Shown: positions 21,346-31,939 of the stretch, piece by piece
Position numbering within the stretch: position 1 is the stretch's first letter
Layout: every line of letters begins with the position of its first letter
Origin: Chelydra serpentina
Lineage: Eukaryota > Chordata > Testudines > Chelydridae
Length of the DNA stretch: 64,000 nt
Direction of reading: 5' to 3'
Assembly: GCA_037349315.1 (NCBI GenBank)
Contig: JBAIAC010000006.1
Span: 17,891,501 to 17,955,500, forward strand
Notes under the pieces: model-generated
The model's input: the letters and a program-made list of their open reading frames with translations, nothing else
Databases searched by the model: none
What the model was told of the DNA's origin: nothing
Made by a program: the position numbers and the translations under genes

Positions 21346-23627
21346 TCACAAATCAAGAGTCACGTAACTAAAAATCATGGCTCAAAACTCATTAGATTTT
21401 TTAAAATAATAAATGCTGGCTCTTTGGGGGCAGGGAGGTAGCCTTCTGTATTTTTCATCTTGTAGCGTGCAACATTTTCAGGCTTTTCTCCACAACCATC
21501 ACTTCCTTTTAAAGAAAATACAACTTGCACCATCGCATGACTCCCAGGAGCCAAGGCTTTCAGATAAAACACAAGATATCAGGAGACTCATGATAGAAAT
21601 AATGAAAGCTGGCAACTCTGCAGTGTCAAGTAAATGTAATAAGTCCATTTCAACTGGCTGGTTGCAAATTTTCAATGTGTCTATGTGTTTTCCTCCTCCA
21701 AACCCCAGTTTATTTTACTCTGCTCAGCTGTTTTCCTAAGCTCCACTTACTGAGCTGCCTATGTCAGCACAGGCTGAATTGCAGGCTTTGTTGTTGCTTT
21801 CTCCCTCCTGTATCAGGAGGTGGTGGTTCTCTTTTTGATCCTTCTCTAAATGGCACAGCTTTTAATTCCATCTGTCCAGTCTGCAGCTTAGAAAATAAGA
21901 ACTCTCTCTAGTTTCTGCCAAATAACCTCTTTTGTATTTCACTTCTTGATGTTGAATTCCCAGTTATAACTCTTTCATGACCACAGGATGTGTTGGGTAG
22001 TTTAGATTGCAGTTGAATGCCTAGCATGAGATCAAGGAGTCAGATCTTAACTATGTTGTTGAGGACGATTTATCTGCATGATTCCTATTAGTGTGAATGG
22101 GAGTTGGTGGCTAAATCCCCACACAGCTCATTGAAAATGTATGACTAGACTTCCTTTCTCCATCCAGTGAAGACCTGGTTCCATCATTAATTGAATAGCC
22201 CAACATATAGGTACTGAAACTCAGAACTGCTTCTTTTTTTAGTTTTTAAGTAGTAAAACATATTTAAAATACAGTCAGATATTTTGAGGCTTTATTTAAA
22301 AATGCAGTATATTAGTAGCCCTTCAACATTTCCAGGTTTATCTAAGACAAAAATAAATGTATCCTGATATCTTTAATATTATCTCATATTATCTGAGACA
22401 AAAATAAATGCATCAATATCTTTAGTATTCTCTCCTACTTCCTCATACTTATGATAGGAAATACACTGAATATTGCAAATATTGAAGATATCTAAACAGG
22501 AACTAGTGTAGCCCATTGCTAGCCTTGCAATTGCCAGTCTGAGGCAGATTAATGATAAACTTATAAGTATACCAATAAAGTATACAAATAAAATGTGGTG
22601 TTCTTGTAAACTTATACTTATATTTACACTTGAACGATGTTAAATAGTAATGGATAAGGTGCTAGTAGATTATATTCAGAATACATAGCGTTCCTGAGTT
22701 TTGTAGGACCAATAAAATGTGGTCTTGTACGTGACTTTTACTTATACTTCAACAATGGCTATGAGCAACACACCACTTCCTGCTGTGATTCAAATACATG
22801 AGGATATCTGTGGGAGGGAGGAAGGAGTTTTTTCGTGGCTCCATGCATAAACTATTACATGGCTACAAGACAGACACACACCAACAGAAAACATTGGCAT
22901 CAGCCCATATAGCATCTCATGTCACTCCACACATGGAATGCCACCAACAAAAAATGAACTTTGAAGCCAACAGTAGTAGAAGAGTTGACATAACGAATTA
23001 AATAGTGGTGATTGGAAGTCAAATACTACTATGACTGAGATATCAGTCTGCTCCCTGAACTCCAGATAGGACCGCCCGTAAGAGTAAATCCAATGACAGA
23101 GATAAGAGATGGAGGGTAGGGACGTATATGTAAATAGTAGCATCAAGGTCAGACACGGTACAAGTATGAGGACAATTCTAATTTCCTAAGAACAAAATGA
23201 AGGAACAAGTGTCCTCAAGGGATAATCCAACTGAGTACCCCTACATGGATGTGGATGCAAGAAAGACTGGTGGTGACTATGAGAGGAACTGAGTTACTGA
23301 AAACCCTCAGGAGTTGGAAAAGGGGATACCAGAATATCTCGCAACACAGAATATCTCGCAATCTCCTGGGGGGGTGAATGGCAAGAGAAGGAATAGATTC
23401 AAAATAAAACTGCACAAAGTGAACAAGCTATAAAGTTGCCTAGTACTTTCAAAGACTATATCATTAATTGAAATTATTCAGTTTCCATTATAGGAAGAGT
23501 GATATTATAAGCATGCTCTATGTATGTAAGTAGTTAATAGATAAGGTGCCAATAGATGGCACCCAAAAATATTTAACATAGTTCCTGTTTTTTGTAAGAC
23601 CAATAGATCGTCTTACAAAGGAGAGCA
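21346..23627. other. Spacer between two opposite CR1 halves
   Basis: No gene is recognised. There is a two-unit tandem duplication of about 48 bases at 22336-22431 (both units contain GAGACAAAAATAAATG-type words). There is also a diverged direct repeat of about 80 bases at 22651-22729 and 23540-23618 (GATAAGGTGC, GTTCCTG, TTTTGTA then GACCAATA). Confidence 0.45.
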
Positions 23628-23639
23628 GTAGAACAGAGA

Positions 23640-25455
23640 CCCTGGACTTCAGAAAAGCAGACTTTGACTCCCCCGGGGAACTGATGGGCAAGGTTCCCTG
23701 GGAGAATAACATGAGGGGGAAAGGAGTCGAGGAAAGCTGGCTGTATTTAAAAAAATCCTTATTAAGGTTGCAGGAACAAACCATCCTGATGTGTGGAAAG
23801 AAAAGTAAATATGGCAGGCGACCAGCTTGGCTTAACAGTGAAATCCTTGCTCGTCTTAAACACAAAAAAGCAGCTTACAAGAAGTGGAAGATTGGACAAA
23901 TGACTAGAGAGGAGTATAAAAATATTGTTCAGGCATGTAGGAGTGAAATTAGGAAGGCCAAATCACACTTGGAGTTGCAGCTAGCCAGAGATGTTAGGAG
24001 TAACAAGAAGGGTTTCTTCAGGTATGTGAGCAACAAGAAGAAAGTCAAAGAAAGTGTGGGCCCCTTGCTGAATGAGGGAGGGAACCTAGCGACAGAGGAT
24101 GTGGAGAAAGCTAGTGTACTCAATGCTTTTTTTGCCTCTGTCTTCACAGACAAGGTCAGCTCCCAGGCAGCTGCACTCCGCAGCACGGTATGGGGAGGAG
24201 GTGACCAGCCCTCTGTGGAGAAAGAAGTAGTTCAGGACTATTTAGAAAAGCTGGATGAGCACAAGTCCATGGGGCCAGATGCACTGCATCCGAGGGTGCT
24301 AAAGGAGTTGGCTGATGTGATTGCAGAGCCATTGGCCATTATCTCTGACAAATCATGGCAATCAGGGGAGGTCCCGGATGACTGGAAAAAAGCTAATGTA
24401 GTACCAATCTTTAAAAAAGGGAAGAAGGAAGAGCCGGGGAACTACGGGCCAGTCACTCTCACCTCAGTCCCTGGAAAAATCATGGAACAGGTCCTCAAGG
24501 AATCAATTCTGAACCACTTAAAGGAGAGGAAAGTGATCAGGAACAGTCAGCATGGATTCACCAAGGGCAAGTCATGCCTGATTAACCTAATTGCCTTCTA
24601 TGATGAGATAACTGGCTCTATGGATGAGGGGAAAGCAGTGGATGTGCTATTTCTTAACTTTAGCAAAGCTTTTGATACAGTCTCCCACAGTGTTCTAGCC
24701 AGCAAGTTAAAGAAGTATGGGCTGGATGAATGGACAGTAAGGTGGATAGAAAACTGGCTGGATGGTCGTGCTCAACGGGTAGTGATCAATGGCTCCATGT
24801 CTAGTTGGCAGCTGGTATCAAGTGGAGTGCCCCAAGGGTCGGTGCTGGGGCCGGTTTTGCTCAATATCTTCATCAACGATCTGGAGGATGGTGTGGACTG
24901 CACCCTTAGCAAGTTTGCAGATGACACTAAACTGGGAGGAGTGGTTGATACGCTGGAGGGTAGGGATAGGATACAGAGGAACCTAGGCAAATGAGAGGAT
25001 TGGGCCAAAAGAAATCTGATGAGGTTCAACAAGGACAAGTGCAGAGTCGTGCACTTAGGACGGAAGAATCCCATGCACTGCTATAGACTAGGGACCGAAT
25101 GGCTGGGCAGCGGTTCTGCAGAAAAGGACCTAGGGGTTACAGTGGACGAAAAGCTGAATATGAGTCAACAGTGTGCCCTTGTTGCCAAGAAGGCTAATGG
25201 CATCTTGGGCTGCATAAGTAGGGGCATTTCCAGCAGATCGAGGGACGTGATTATTCCCCTCTATTCGGCACTGGTGAGGCATCATTTGGAGTACTGTGTC
25301 CAGTTTTGGGCCCCACACTACAAGAAGGATGTGGAAAAATTGGAAAGAGTCCAACGGAGGGCAACAAAAATGATTAGGGGGCTGGAGCACATGACATATG
25401 AGGAAAGGCTGAGGGAACTGGGATTGTTTAGCCTGCAGAAGAGAAGAATGAGGGG
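23640..25455 (+). pseudogene. CR1 LINE reverse transcriptase
   Basis: The frame starting at 23684 (436 codons) carries the whole CR1 [21 protein letters not shown]-type box (here [15 protein letters not shown]), [13 protein letters not shown] (palm motif A), [13 protein letters not shown] and KFADDTKL, with the catalytic DD at residues 413-414. A single TGA at 24992-24994 interrupts it, and the same frame continues from 25019 through [22 protein letters not shown] and [22 protein letters not shown] up to the Gypsy junction at 25455. It therefore has a nearly intact RT but one premature stop and a large insertion, and cannot make a full protein. No endonuclease is in this piece. Confidence 0.9.
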
Positions 25456-26101
25456 TGTCATACAGCATGGCCAGAAGGCAGCAGGAGAGTGATCTAGGAT
25501 GAGGAGAAGCCTTATTCCCTGTAGATTAATTAAAAGCACCTGAAACCAATTAGAGCACCTGAAGCCAGTCACCTGATAAAATCCCCCTGCTTCAATCAGC
25601 CAGAGGAGGAGTTGGAGCAGAGTGAGGAGGAGCTGGAGCAGTTTGGAGGAGTTGAATCAGAGTGGTTTGGTGGTGGAACAAAGAGCAGTTTGGAGGAGTG
25701 AAGCAGAGTGGATTGGTGGTGGAACAAAGAGCAGTTCGGAGGAAAGCGGAGGAGAGTTTTGAGAAGTGCCGCGGTGGGCTAAGAAGACCAAATCCTAGGT
25801 AAAGGGACACCTGGCTTGTGCAGAGGGAAGGCAGGAAGCCCCACAAGCTGAAGGTCAGGAGAGGGAAGTAGCCCAGGGGAAAGAATCACTGGTACAAGTG
25901 GTTCACCTGCTATCATAGGGCCCCTGGGCTGGGACCCGGAGTAGAGGGCGGGCCCGGGTCCCTGCCTCTCCACTCCCCTTCCCTGGGATACTAGTAGGAT
26001 AGCTGTTACCCCAGTTCAGGGGCAAGAAATGGCACCCTGAAACCCCCCCACAAGAAGAGAAAGTGTGGGACCCATCATAGTAGTGCCGGCAATTTGCCAC
26101 A
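25456..26101 (+). repeat. Gypsy 5' LTR
   Basis: The 646-bp repeat starts TGTCATACAG and ends TTTGCCACA. Compared with the 600-bp 3' LTR it carries an extra 46 bp: a tandem duplication around 25650-25742, in which an AGCAGTTTGGAGG/AGCAGTTCGGAGG segment occurs twice. The other differences are single substitutions. LTRs supply promoter and polyadenylation signals; I could not assign a TATA box with confidence. Confidence 0.92.
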
Positions 26102-26103
26102 CC

Positions 26104-26121
26104 TGGTGTCAGCGGTGGGAT
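26104..26121 (+). other. Primer-binding site, tRNA-Leu-like
   Basis: TGGTGTCAGCGGTGGGAT starts two bases after the 5' LTR. Its complement ends in CCACCGCTGACACCA, which resembles the 3' end of a leucine tRNA (CTGACACCA). This is where minus-strand DNA synthesis would be primed. The exact tRNA isoacceptor was not checked. Confidence 0.75.
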
Positions 26122-26173
26122 CTCCACGCTGGGGACTTAAACCAGGGTTAGCCAAAACAATCCAGTCCTTAAG

Positions 26174-26983
26174 ATGGACGACGTAATCAAGGCCCTAATA
26201 CAAGCCACCGCGGCCCAGCAGGAGGCTACCCGGGTCCAAGCAACTGCCCAACAGGAGGCAACTAGGGTACAGCAAGAGACTAATCGTCTGTTGATGAGTC
26301 AGGCTGCCCAGGACCGAGCCCTGCTGCAGGAGCTGGTGAACCAGATGAAGCCCCTTATGGAGCGAAGCCAGAACTGCGATGGGACCCGGACTATACGGGC
26401 CAGCCACTGCCTACAGAAAATGACACAGGAGGATGATGTGGAGGCATACCTCCTGGCTTTTGAGAGAGCAGCCCTGCGGGAGGCCTGGTCCCGAGACCAG
26501 TGGTCCAGTATCCTTGCCCAGTTCCTGTGTGGGGAGGCACAGAAGGTATACTACGATATGGCCGCAGAGACTGCAGCAGATTACCCCCAGCTGAAGGCAG
26601 AGATCCTGGCCAGATCCGGAGTAACTACGGCATTGCAAGCCCAGAGGTTCCATGAGTGGCAGTATACAGAGGACAAGACACCCAGATCGCAATTGTTTGA
26701 CCTGATCCACCTGACCCGGAAATGGCTGCGCCCTGAGGCCCTCAGCTCTGAGATGATGATGGAACTCCTGGTACTGGACCGGTATATGAGGGGGCTACCA
26801 CCAGGCCTCCGGGCTTGGGTTGGGCAGAATGACCCCTCCAACTATGATGAGTTGGTCTCCCTCGTGGAAAGACAGCTAGCAGCCCGTGAACTGTTCCAGA
26901 CCCTGGGGGGTGAAACACGGCAATCCAGGAAGCCAGCCCCAAACCTAGGTCCCGGACCGGTGAGAACTACAGGAGAACTATAA
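26174..26983 (+). pseudogene. Gypsy Gag with SCAN-like capsid region
   Basis: The frame starts at the first ATG after the primer site ([20 protein letters not shown]) and runs 269 codons. Residues 10-60 are a Gln-rich, probably coiled-coil stretch. Residues about 85-245 are the capsid region; [19 protein letters not shown], then [20 protein letters not shown] and LPPGLRAWV, closely resemble the SCAN domain of vertebrate zinc-finger proteins, known to derive from Gmr1-type Gag. The frame ends at a stop after TGEL. The continuing Gag with its CCHC knuckle (CYECGELGHIAAQC at 27109-27150) is in frame 1, so one frameshift separates them, probably near the G run at 26905-26910. The protein would form the particle. 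Confidence 0.88.
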
Positions 26984-27204
26984 CTGGGAGGAAAGACATT
27001 GAGGAATGGCCCAAGTCCAAGAAGGGACCTGGGGGTTTGGGAAGAGAGGGCTGGGGGGGCCGACCAAACAGCCCCAGGCAAAGGGCAGCAACCGGGATAA
27101 GGGGTCGGTGTTACGAGTGTGGGGAATTGGGGCATATAGCAGCCCAATGCCCCAACAGGGAAGAGACTATGCAGTGCAATCTGGGGGATCCTGGGGAACA
27201 ATGA
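26941..27204 (+). pseudogene. Gypsy Gag C-terminus with CCHC zinc knuckle
   Basis: In frame 1 the sequence reads through RKDIEEWPKSKKGPGG and a Gly/Arg-rich stretch to CYECGELGHIAAQC, a standard C-x2-C-x4-H-x4-C nucleocapsid knuckle. A TGA stop at 27202-27204 then interrupts the frame, and protease follows in the same frame. The knuckle binds the element RNA during packaging. Confidence 0.8.
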
Positions 27205-27231
27205 GGCCTAATTGGCCTGGTAGAGGTCGCA

Positions 27232-28275
27232 ATGATCCCACATGGGTATACAAGGTCAGTAAAAATGAATGGTATTGTGACCACAGCATTAGTAGATTCC
27301 GGAAGTGCTGTCACACTGGTCTCGGGGAAGTTGGTGGTGCAAGACCAACTAACCCGGGCCAAAACCACAGGGGTAACATGCGTTCATGGCACCGTAAATT
27401 TCTACCCCACAATCCCAGTACGTATTGAGATCCAGGGGAACACTACCAGGGTAACTGCAGGGGTGGTCCCTAGGCTCCCCTATCCGGTCTTAATTGGTAG
27501 GGACTTCCCTGGGTTTGAGAACTTACTCCCCCCAGTAGAGCCAAGGGAGGGTAGCAAACCCCGGGCTGAAATGGAGGCACCTACAGATAGCTTCACCCCA
27601 ATTTTTGCTGAATTTGCCCCAGAGCTATTCTCATCCCCCAGGAAACTCCAAAAGTCTAGGCGGGAAAGGAGGGCAGATAAAAGGCTAGGGACCAGGATTC
27701 TATCAGAGAACCAGAAAGCCTCCCTTGTTGGTAAGCGAACCCGTTCAGGAGGCCAGGAGACAATTCAGGCCAGTGAGGACTCAGAGGCAGTTCCTAGCCC
27801 AAGTAGGGGCAACCCAGGGGGCGGAGTAGAAATAGGCCCCCTGGAATTAGGTCAGATCGGTACCGCCCGTGAGAATTTCAGGCAGGACCAAGCCAATGAC
27901 CCGCTATATGCGAATGTGAGGGAGGAGGTAGTGGAAGTAAATGGCGTACCAGTGGAAGGAAAGACCAAAGGCCCGGGGCCGTATTATGTGATCAAACATG
28001 ATCTGTTGTACCGAATAGTGCAGATCCGAGGGGAAGAAGTAGAGCAGCTCTTAGTCCCACGGAAACACACAAGGGCAGTACTAGAGCTAGCTCACAGTCA
28101 TTTATTTGGGGGACATCTAGGAATAGACAAGACACTGGATAGAGTCCTAAGAAGGTTTTATTGGCCAGGAATACGTGCGGAGGTCCAACGCTATTGTGCC
28201 TCCTGCCCAGAATGCCAGTTGCATAGCCCCCGACCTCACTTGCGGGCCCCCATTAGTACCTTTGCCTATTATTGA
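27232..28275 (+). pseudogene. Gypsy protease and integrase N-terminal zinc domain
   Basis: The frame opens in the protease. ALVDSGSAVTLV places the catalytic Asp at 27295-27297, and PYPVLIGRDFP is the distal flap-side motif. A linker of about 150 residues follows. Then RAVLELAHSHLFGGHLGIDKT and FYWPGIRAEVQRYCASCPEC provide the H-x3-7-H...C-x2-C zinc domain of integrase. The frame ends at FAYY with a stop at 28273-28275, and integrase continues in frame 2, so a frameshift lies near the C run at about 28242-28250. Protease would cleave the polyprotein; the zinc domain helps integrase multimerise. Confidence 0.85.
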
Positions 28276-29191
28276 AGTCCCGTTCGAAAGGATAGCCATG
28301 GACCTTGTGGGCCCGCTGGAAAGATCTGCACGGGGCCACCGAAACGTACTAGTCATCCTTGACTATGCCACACAGTATCCAGAAGCCATTCCTTTAAGAA
28401 ACCCCACATCCAAGGCAATAGCAAAAGAACTACTCCAGGTTTTTGCCAGAGTGGGCATCCCTAAGGAGATCCTGACTGACCAAGGAACCCCTTTCATGTC
28501 GAAATTAATGAAGGACTTATGTACCCTGCTCCGCATCCATGCCATACAGACCTCAGTCTACCATCCTCAAACAGACGGCCTGGTCGAGAGGTTTAACCGC
28601 ACCCTTAAAGGTAGGATCCGGAAGGTGGTAGCACAGGACGGAAAAGACTGGGATACCCTTCTACCATACCTAATGTTTGCAATACGGGAAGTCCCCCAGG
28701 CGTCCACCGGTTTCTCTCCCTTTGAGCTACTATACGGACACCACCCACGCGGAATATTAGACATCGCCAAGGAGGACTGGGAAGAACAACCCAACCCAGG
28801 AAAGAATGTCATTGAGCACGTGACACAGATGAGAGAGCGAATAGCTCGAGTAACCCCTATAGTACGAGAACATTTGGAAAAAGCACAAGAGACCCAGCGG
28901 ACGTATTACAACCACCAGGCGAAAGTACAGAAATTTCAGCCAGGAGAACGGGTGATGGTGCTAGTGCCGACAGCAGAAAGCAAACTCCTAGCCAGCTGGC
29001 ATGGGCCGTATGAGATAGTGGAAGCCATTGGGGAAGTGGACTATAAGGTCAGACAACCAGACGGCCGAAGACCAGAGCAGATCTACCATGTAAACTTGCT
29101 GAAGCCCTGGCGTGACAGACACGTGCCTGGTCATTCAGAGAGCTCCACCCCAGACGGACGACCGACAGGGGCAGGTGAGGATATCCCCTGA
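28250..29191 (+). pseudogene. Gypsy integrase catalytic core and GPY/F module
   Basis: In frame 2 the DDE triad is visible: MDLVGPLE (first Asp), LTDQGTPFMS (second Asp) and GLVERFNRTLKG (Glu). The C-terminus carries WHGPYEIVEAIGEVDYKV, the GPY/F module that follows the core in many Gypsy integrases, and ends at YHVNLLKPWRD. The triad residues are intact. Integrase would insert the DNA copy, here leaving a 4-bp target duplication. It precedes the reverse transcriptase, which is the Gmr1 order. Another frameshift, between 29112 and 29190, joins it to the RT frame. Confidence 0.9.
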
Positions 29192-29991
29192 GTTAGCCCC
29201 AGAACAACGAACAGAGGTCATTGATATGATCCAACGGAACCAAGATGTGTTCTGTACACAGCCGGGCCGTACGACACTGGTCCAACATCATATCGTCACC
29301 AGACCCGGAATAAGGGTGACGATAAGACCATCCCAGATACTGGAATCTAAAAGAGAGGAAATTAGGACAGAAGTGAGGAAGATGTTGGAACTTGGGGTTA
29401 TTGAAGAATCCCACAGCCAGTGGTCCAGTCCTATCGTCTTAGTACCCAAGCCTGACGGCACCTGGAGGTTTTGTAATGACTTCCGGAAGTTGAATGAAGT
29501 ATCCCAATTCGATGCCTATCCAATACCACGTGTCGACGAGCTAGTTGATCAGTTAGGCAAGGCCCGATACCTAACTACTCTGGACCTGACTAAAGGATAT
29601 TGGCAAATTCTCCTTGTCAAGAACGCCAAGGAGAAGACTGCTTTCTCTACACCTGATGGCCTGTTCCAATATACTGTCCTCCCTTTCGGACTCCATGGGG
29701 CCCCAGCAACATTCCAACGACTTATGGATAAACTGTTGCGACCCCATGCCAGGTATGCCGCCGCCTATTTAGACGATATAGTCATCCATAGCCCTGACTG
29801 GGAAACACACCTAGTAAAAGTAGAAGCGGTACTAGACACCCTGAGGAAGGCTGGCCTCACTGCCAACCCTCTCAAGTGCATGATAGGACTAGCTGAAGCC
29901 AGATACCTTGGGTATGTAGTAGGGAGAGGTTTGGTAAAACACCAATGGAACAAAGTGGAGGCAATACAAGATTGGCCTCGGCCAATCCGTA
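29112..29991 (+). pseudogene. Gypsy reverse transcriptase
   Basis: In frame 3, KMLELGVIEESHSQWSSPIVLVPK, DGTWRFCNDFRKLNEV, YLTTLDLTKGYWQI (motif A Asp), FGLHGAPATFQRLMD and AAAYLDDIVIHS (YLDD at 29766-29777) give all the palm motifs in order. The frame is open to 29996, where it runs into the inserted solo LTR at 29992. The catalytic residues are present. The enzyme would copy the element RNA; interruption by the LTR makes this copy non-functional as one protein. Confidence 0.92.
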
Positions 29992-31310
29992 TGTAAGCAG
30001 AGTCAGGATGAGCTCTACCCTGACATCTGGTGGTGAGTTGTGGAAAGGGATGTCAGGAATGTCAGGGGCTAATCTTGTTTGCATGGACACCCCCACCCTG
30101 CAAAGCATGATGGACCGCTTGTCCAAATGGTCATTTTGGCTGCTGTGGGAGCCCCAGTTTCTCTGTTATTGGGGCAGGAAGAATAAAGTGTTGTTACCCT
30201 GATTATGTGAATCAAGGACAGTGGGCTTTTGTTATGATGAAGGGACTCACCATTAGCTAAGCAGCACTTGCTAGGCGAGGGACATGGATTCCAAAACCCA
30301 GTGAATTGAGAGAGGCTGGGGACAGGTGTTTGTATCTGGTGGTATGGGCCTCTTCTGAGGGTCCTAAATGTCAATTACATCTCCTTCTCTCTCTCTGTCT
30401 CTCTCCACTGTGGAATATCAGAGCTAATTTTGAGTTCCTTAGGAGTCTAATCACAGGCTGCTGAGTTGGAATCACTCTGGGCTAAGTGTGCAAATGAGCA
30501 CAAAGGCTCCCCTAACTACAAGCTGAAATCACTAAAAAGCTGAAATTGTTATGAGCTGAAATCACTGAGCACTGTGTTAAGTAGTGGGGGAGCCGGAAGA
30601 TAGATTGCTGAGCAGCTGGTGGAGCGGAGCAGCTGGCGGAGCGGAGCAGTTGGCAGGACAGCCGGAGCTGCTTCCGGGACGGCTGACGGAGCGGAGCGGC
30701 TGGCGGAGCGGAGCAGTTGGCGGGACAGCTGGAGCGGCTTGCAGGCCGGCTGACGGAGTGACTCATGGGATGGCTGGCGGAGCAGAGCAGAGCCGAGCGA
30801 AGCCCCACGAAGGGACAGGGCAGTCAGCTTCGAGCCACGTAAGGTGCCCCCTTACCTCTCCCCTCCCCATTTCTACCCAGACTGGGGGGGTGTAACACTC
30901 TGCAGATGAACTTTTGAACTCTGGGTCTGGACTTTTGGGTTGTTGGACTTTTGGGACTTTGGGTGATTTTTGGGGTTGCTGGACTCAAGAACCAAAGGGA
31001 AAGGACATGGCCAATTTGCTGGGGTGGGTCGTTGCTCACAGTTTGGTTTACAAATCCTAGATGTGGTGTTTCCCCAACAAAAGGCCGCATTGTTTCTCTC
31101 TGTCATTAAAAGGTTTTTCTACACTCAGACTCTGTGCTTGCGAGAGGGGAAGTACTGCCTCTTAGAGGCGCCCATTGGGGGTGATATATATTTGTCCCAG
31201 GTCACTGGGTGGGGGCTCGAGCCGGTTTTGCATTGTGTTATTGGAATGGAACCCCTAGATACGGAACCCGGCCCTTGTTGCTGCCGACTCTGACTGGCAG
31301 AAGGGTTACA
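29992..31310 (+). mobile_element. Solo LTR nested in the Gypsy pol
   Basis: The 1319-bp insert begins TGTAAGCAG and ends GGGTTACA. It is flanked by exact CGTA copies (29988-29991 and 31311-31314), a 4-bp target-site duplication. It holds AATAAAG at 30182 and an ATTAAA near 31105, possible polyadenylation signals, and a 67-bp repeat in two copies at 30633-30765. There is no coding sequence, so a longer element has collapsed to one LTR by recombination. A 4-bp duplication fits ERV1-type or Gypsy elements; the family is not resolved. The plus orientation is inferred from the polyadenylation words. Confidence 0.85.
30633..30766 (+). repeat. Two 67-bp GC-rich repeats inside the solo LTR
   Basis: Copies starting at 30633 and 30700 both begin CTGGCGGAGCGGAGCAGTTGG and continue with GACAGC...GGAG...GGCTGACGGAG. 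Tandem repeats of this length are common in LTR U3 regions and can act as enhancers. A regulatory role here is only inferred from position. Confidence 0.7.
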
Positions 31311-31925
31311 CGTAAAAAACAGGTCAGAGCATTTCTCGGGTTAGTAGGGTACTATCGGAGATTCATCCCTCATTTTGCCACGAGAGCAGGGCCATTGACT
31401 GACCTGATAAAGGCTTGGGGCCCCGAGATAGTAAAGTGGTCTGATGCAGCAGAAGGGGCATTCGCAGATTTAAGGACAGCCCTTTGCTGCCATCCAGTAC
31501 TCATAGCCCCAGACTTCAAGAAAGATTTCATTCTACAAACTGATGCCTCGGAGGTAGGGCTAGGAGCCGTCCTTTCGCAGATGGTAGGGGAGGAGGAACA
31601 CCCGATCCTGTACCTCAGCCGGAAGCTCCTCCCCAGGGAACAAAAGTACGCCGTCATTGAAAAGGAATGTCTGGCGATAAAATGGGCCATGGAAACTCTC
31701 CGTTACTACCTACTGGGGCGGCGATTTACCCTCGTGACAGACCACGCCCCGCTCCAGTGGATGCACAGAAACAAGGAGAAGAATGCAAGAGTGACTAGAT
31801 GGTTCCTATCTCTGCAACCTTTTCATTTCCGAGTACAGCATAGGTAAGCCAACACGGCAACGCAGATGGCTTGTCACGAAAGCATTGCCTCTCATCCCAA
31901 GTTGCCCAACCCCATGGTGTTGAGC
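31311..31925 (+). pseudogene. Gypsy RNase H
   Basis: The frame that carries the RT motifs resumes after the solo LTR. KQVRAFLGLVGYYRRFIPHFA is the connection region typical between RT and RNase H. FILQTDASEVGLGAVLSQ holds the first catalytic Asp, VIEKECLAIKWAMETLRYYL the Glu, and LVTDHAPLQW the next Asp. The frame stops at 31845-31847; the expected HGNADGLSR segment follows in another frame (near 31858-31875), so a frameshift lies there. The inserted LTR plus one TSD copy is 1323 bases, a multiple of three, so the insertion did not shift the frame. Confidence 0.88.
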
Positions 31926-31939
31926 AGGGGGGGAGGATA
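31922..31939 (+). other. Polypurine tract before the 3' LTR
   Basis: The purine-rich GAGCAGGGGGGGGAGGATA run ends directly at the TGTGATACAG start of the 3' LTR, as expected for the plus-strand primer of reverse transcription. Confidence 0.8.

Noticed and set aside
26411..28812. Minus-strand frames opposite the Gypsy gag and pol
   Set aside because: They are antisense to well-supported plus-strand domains.
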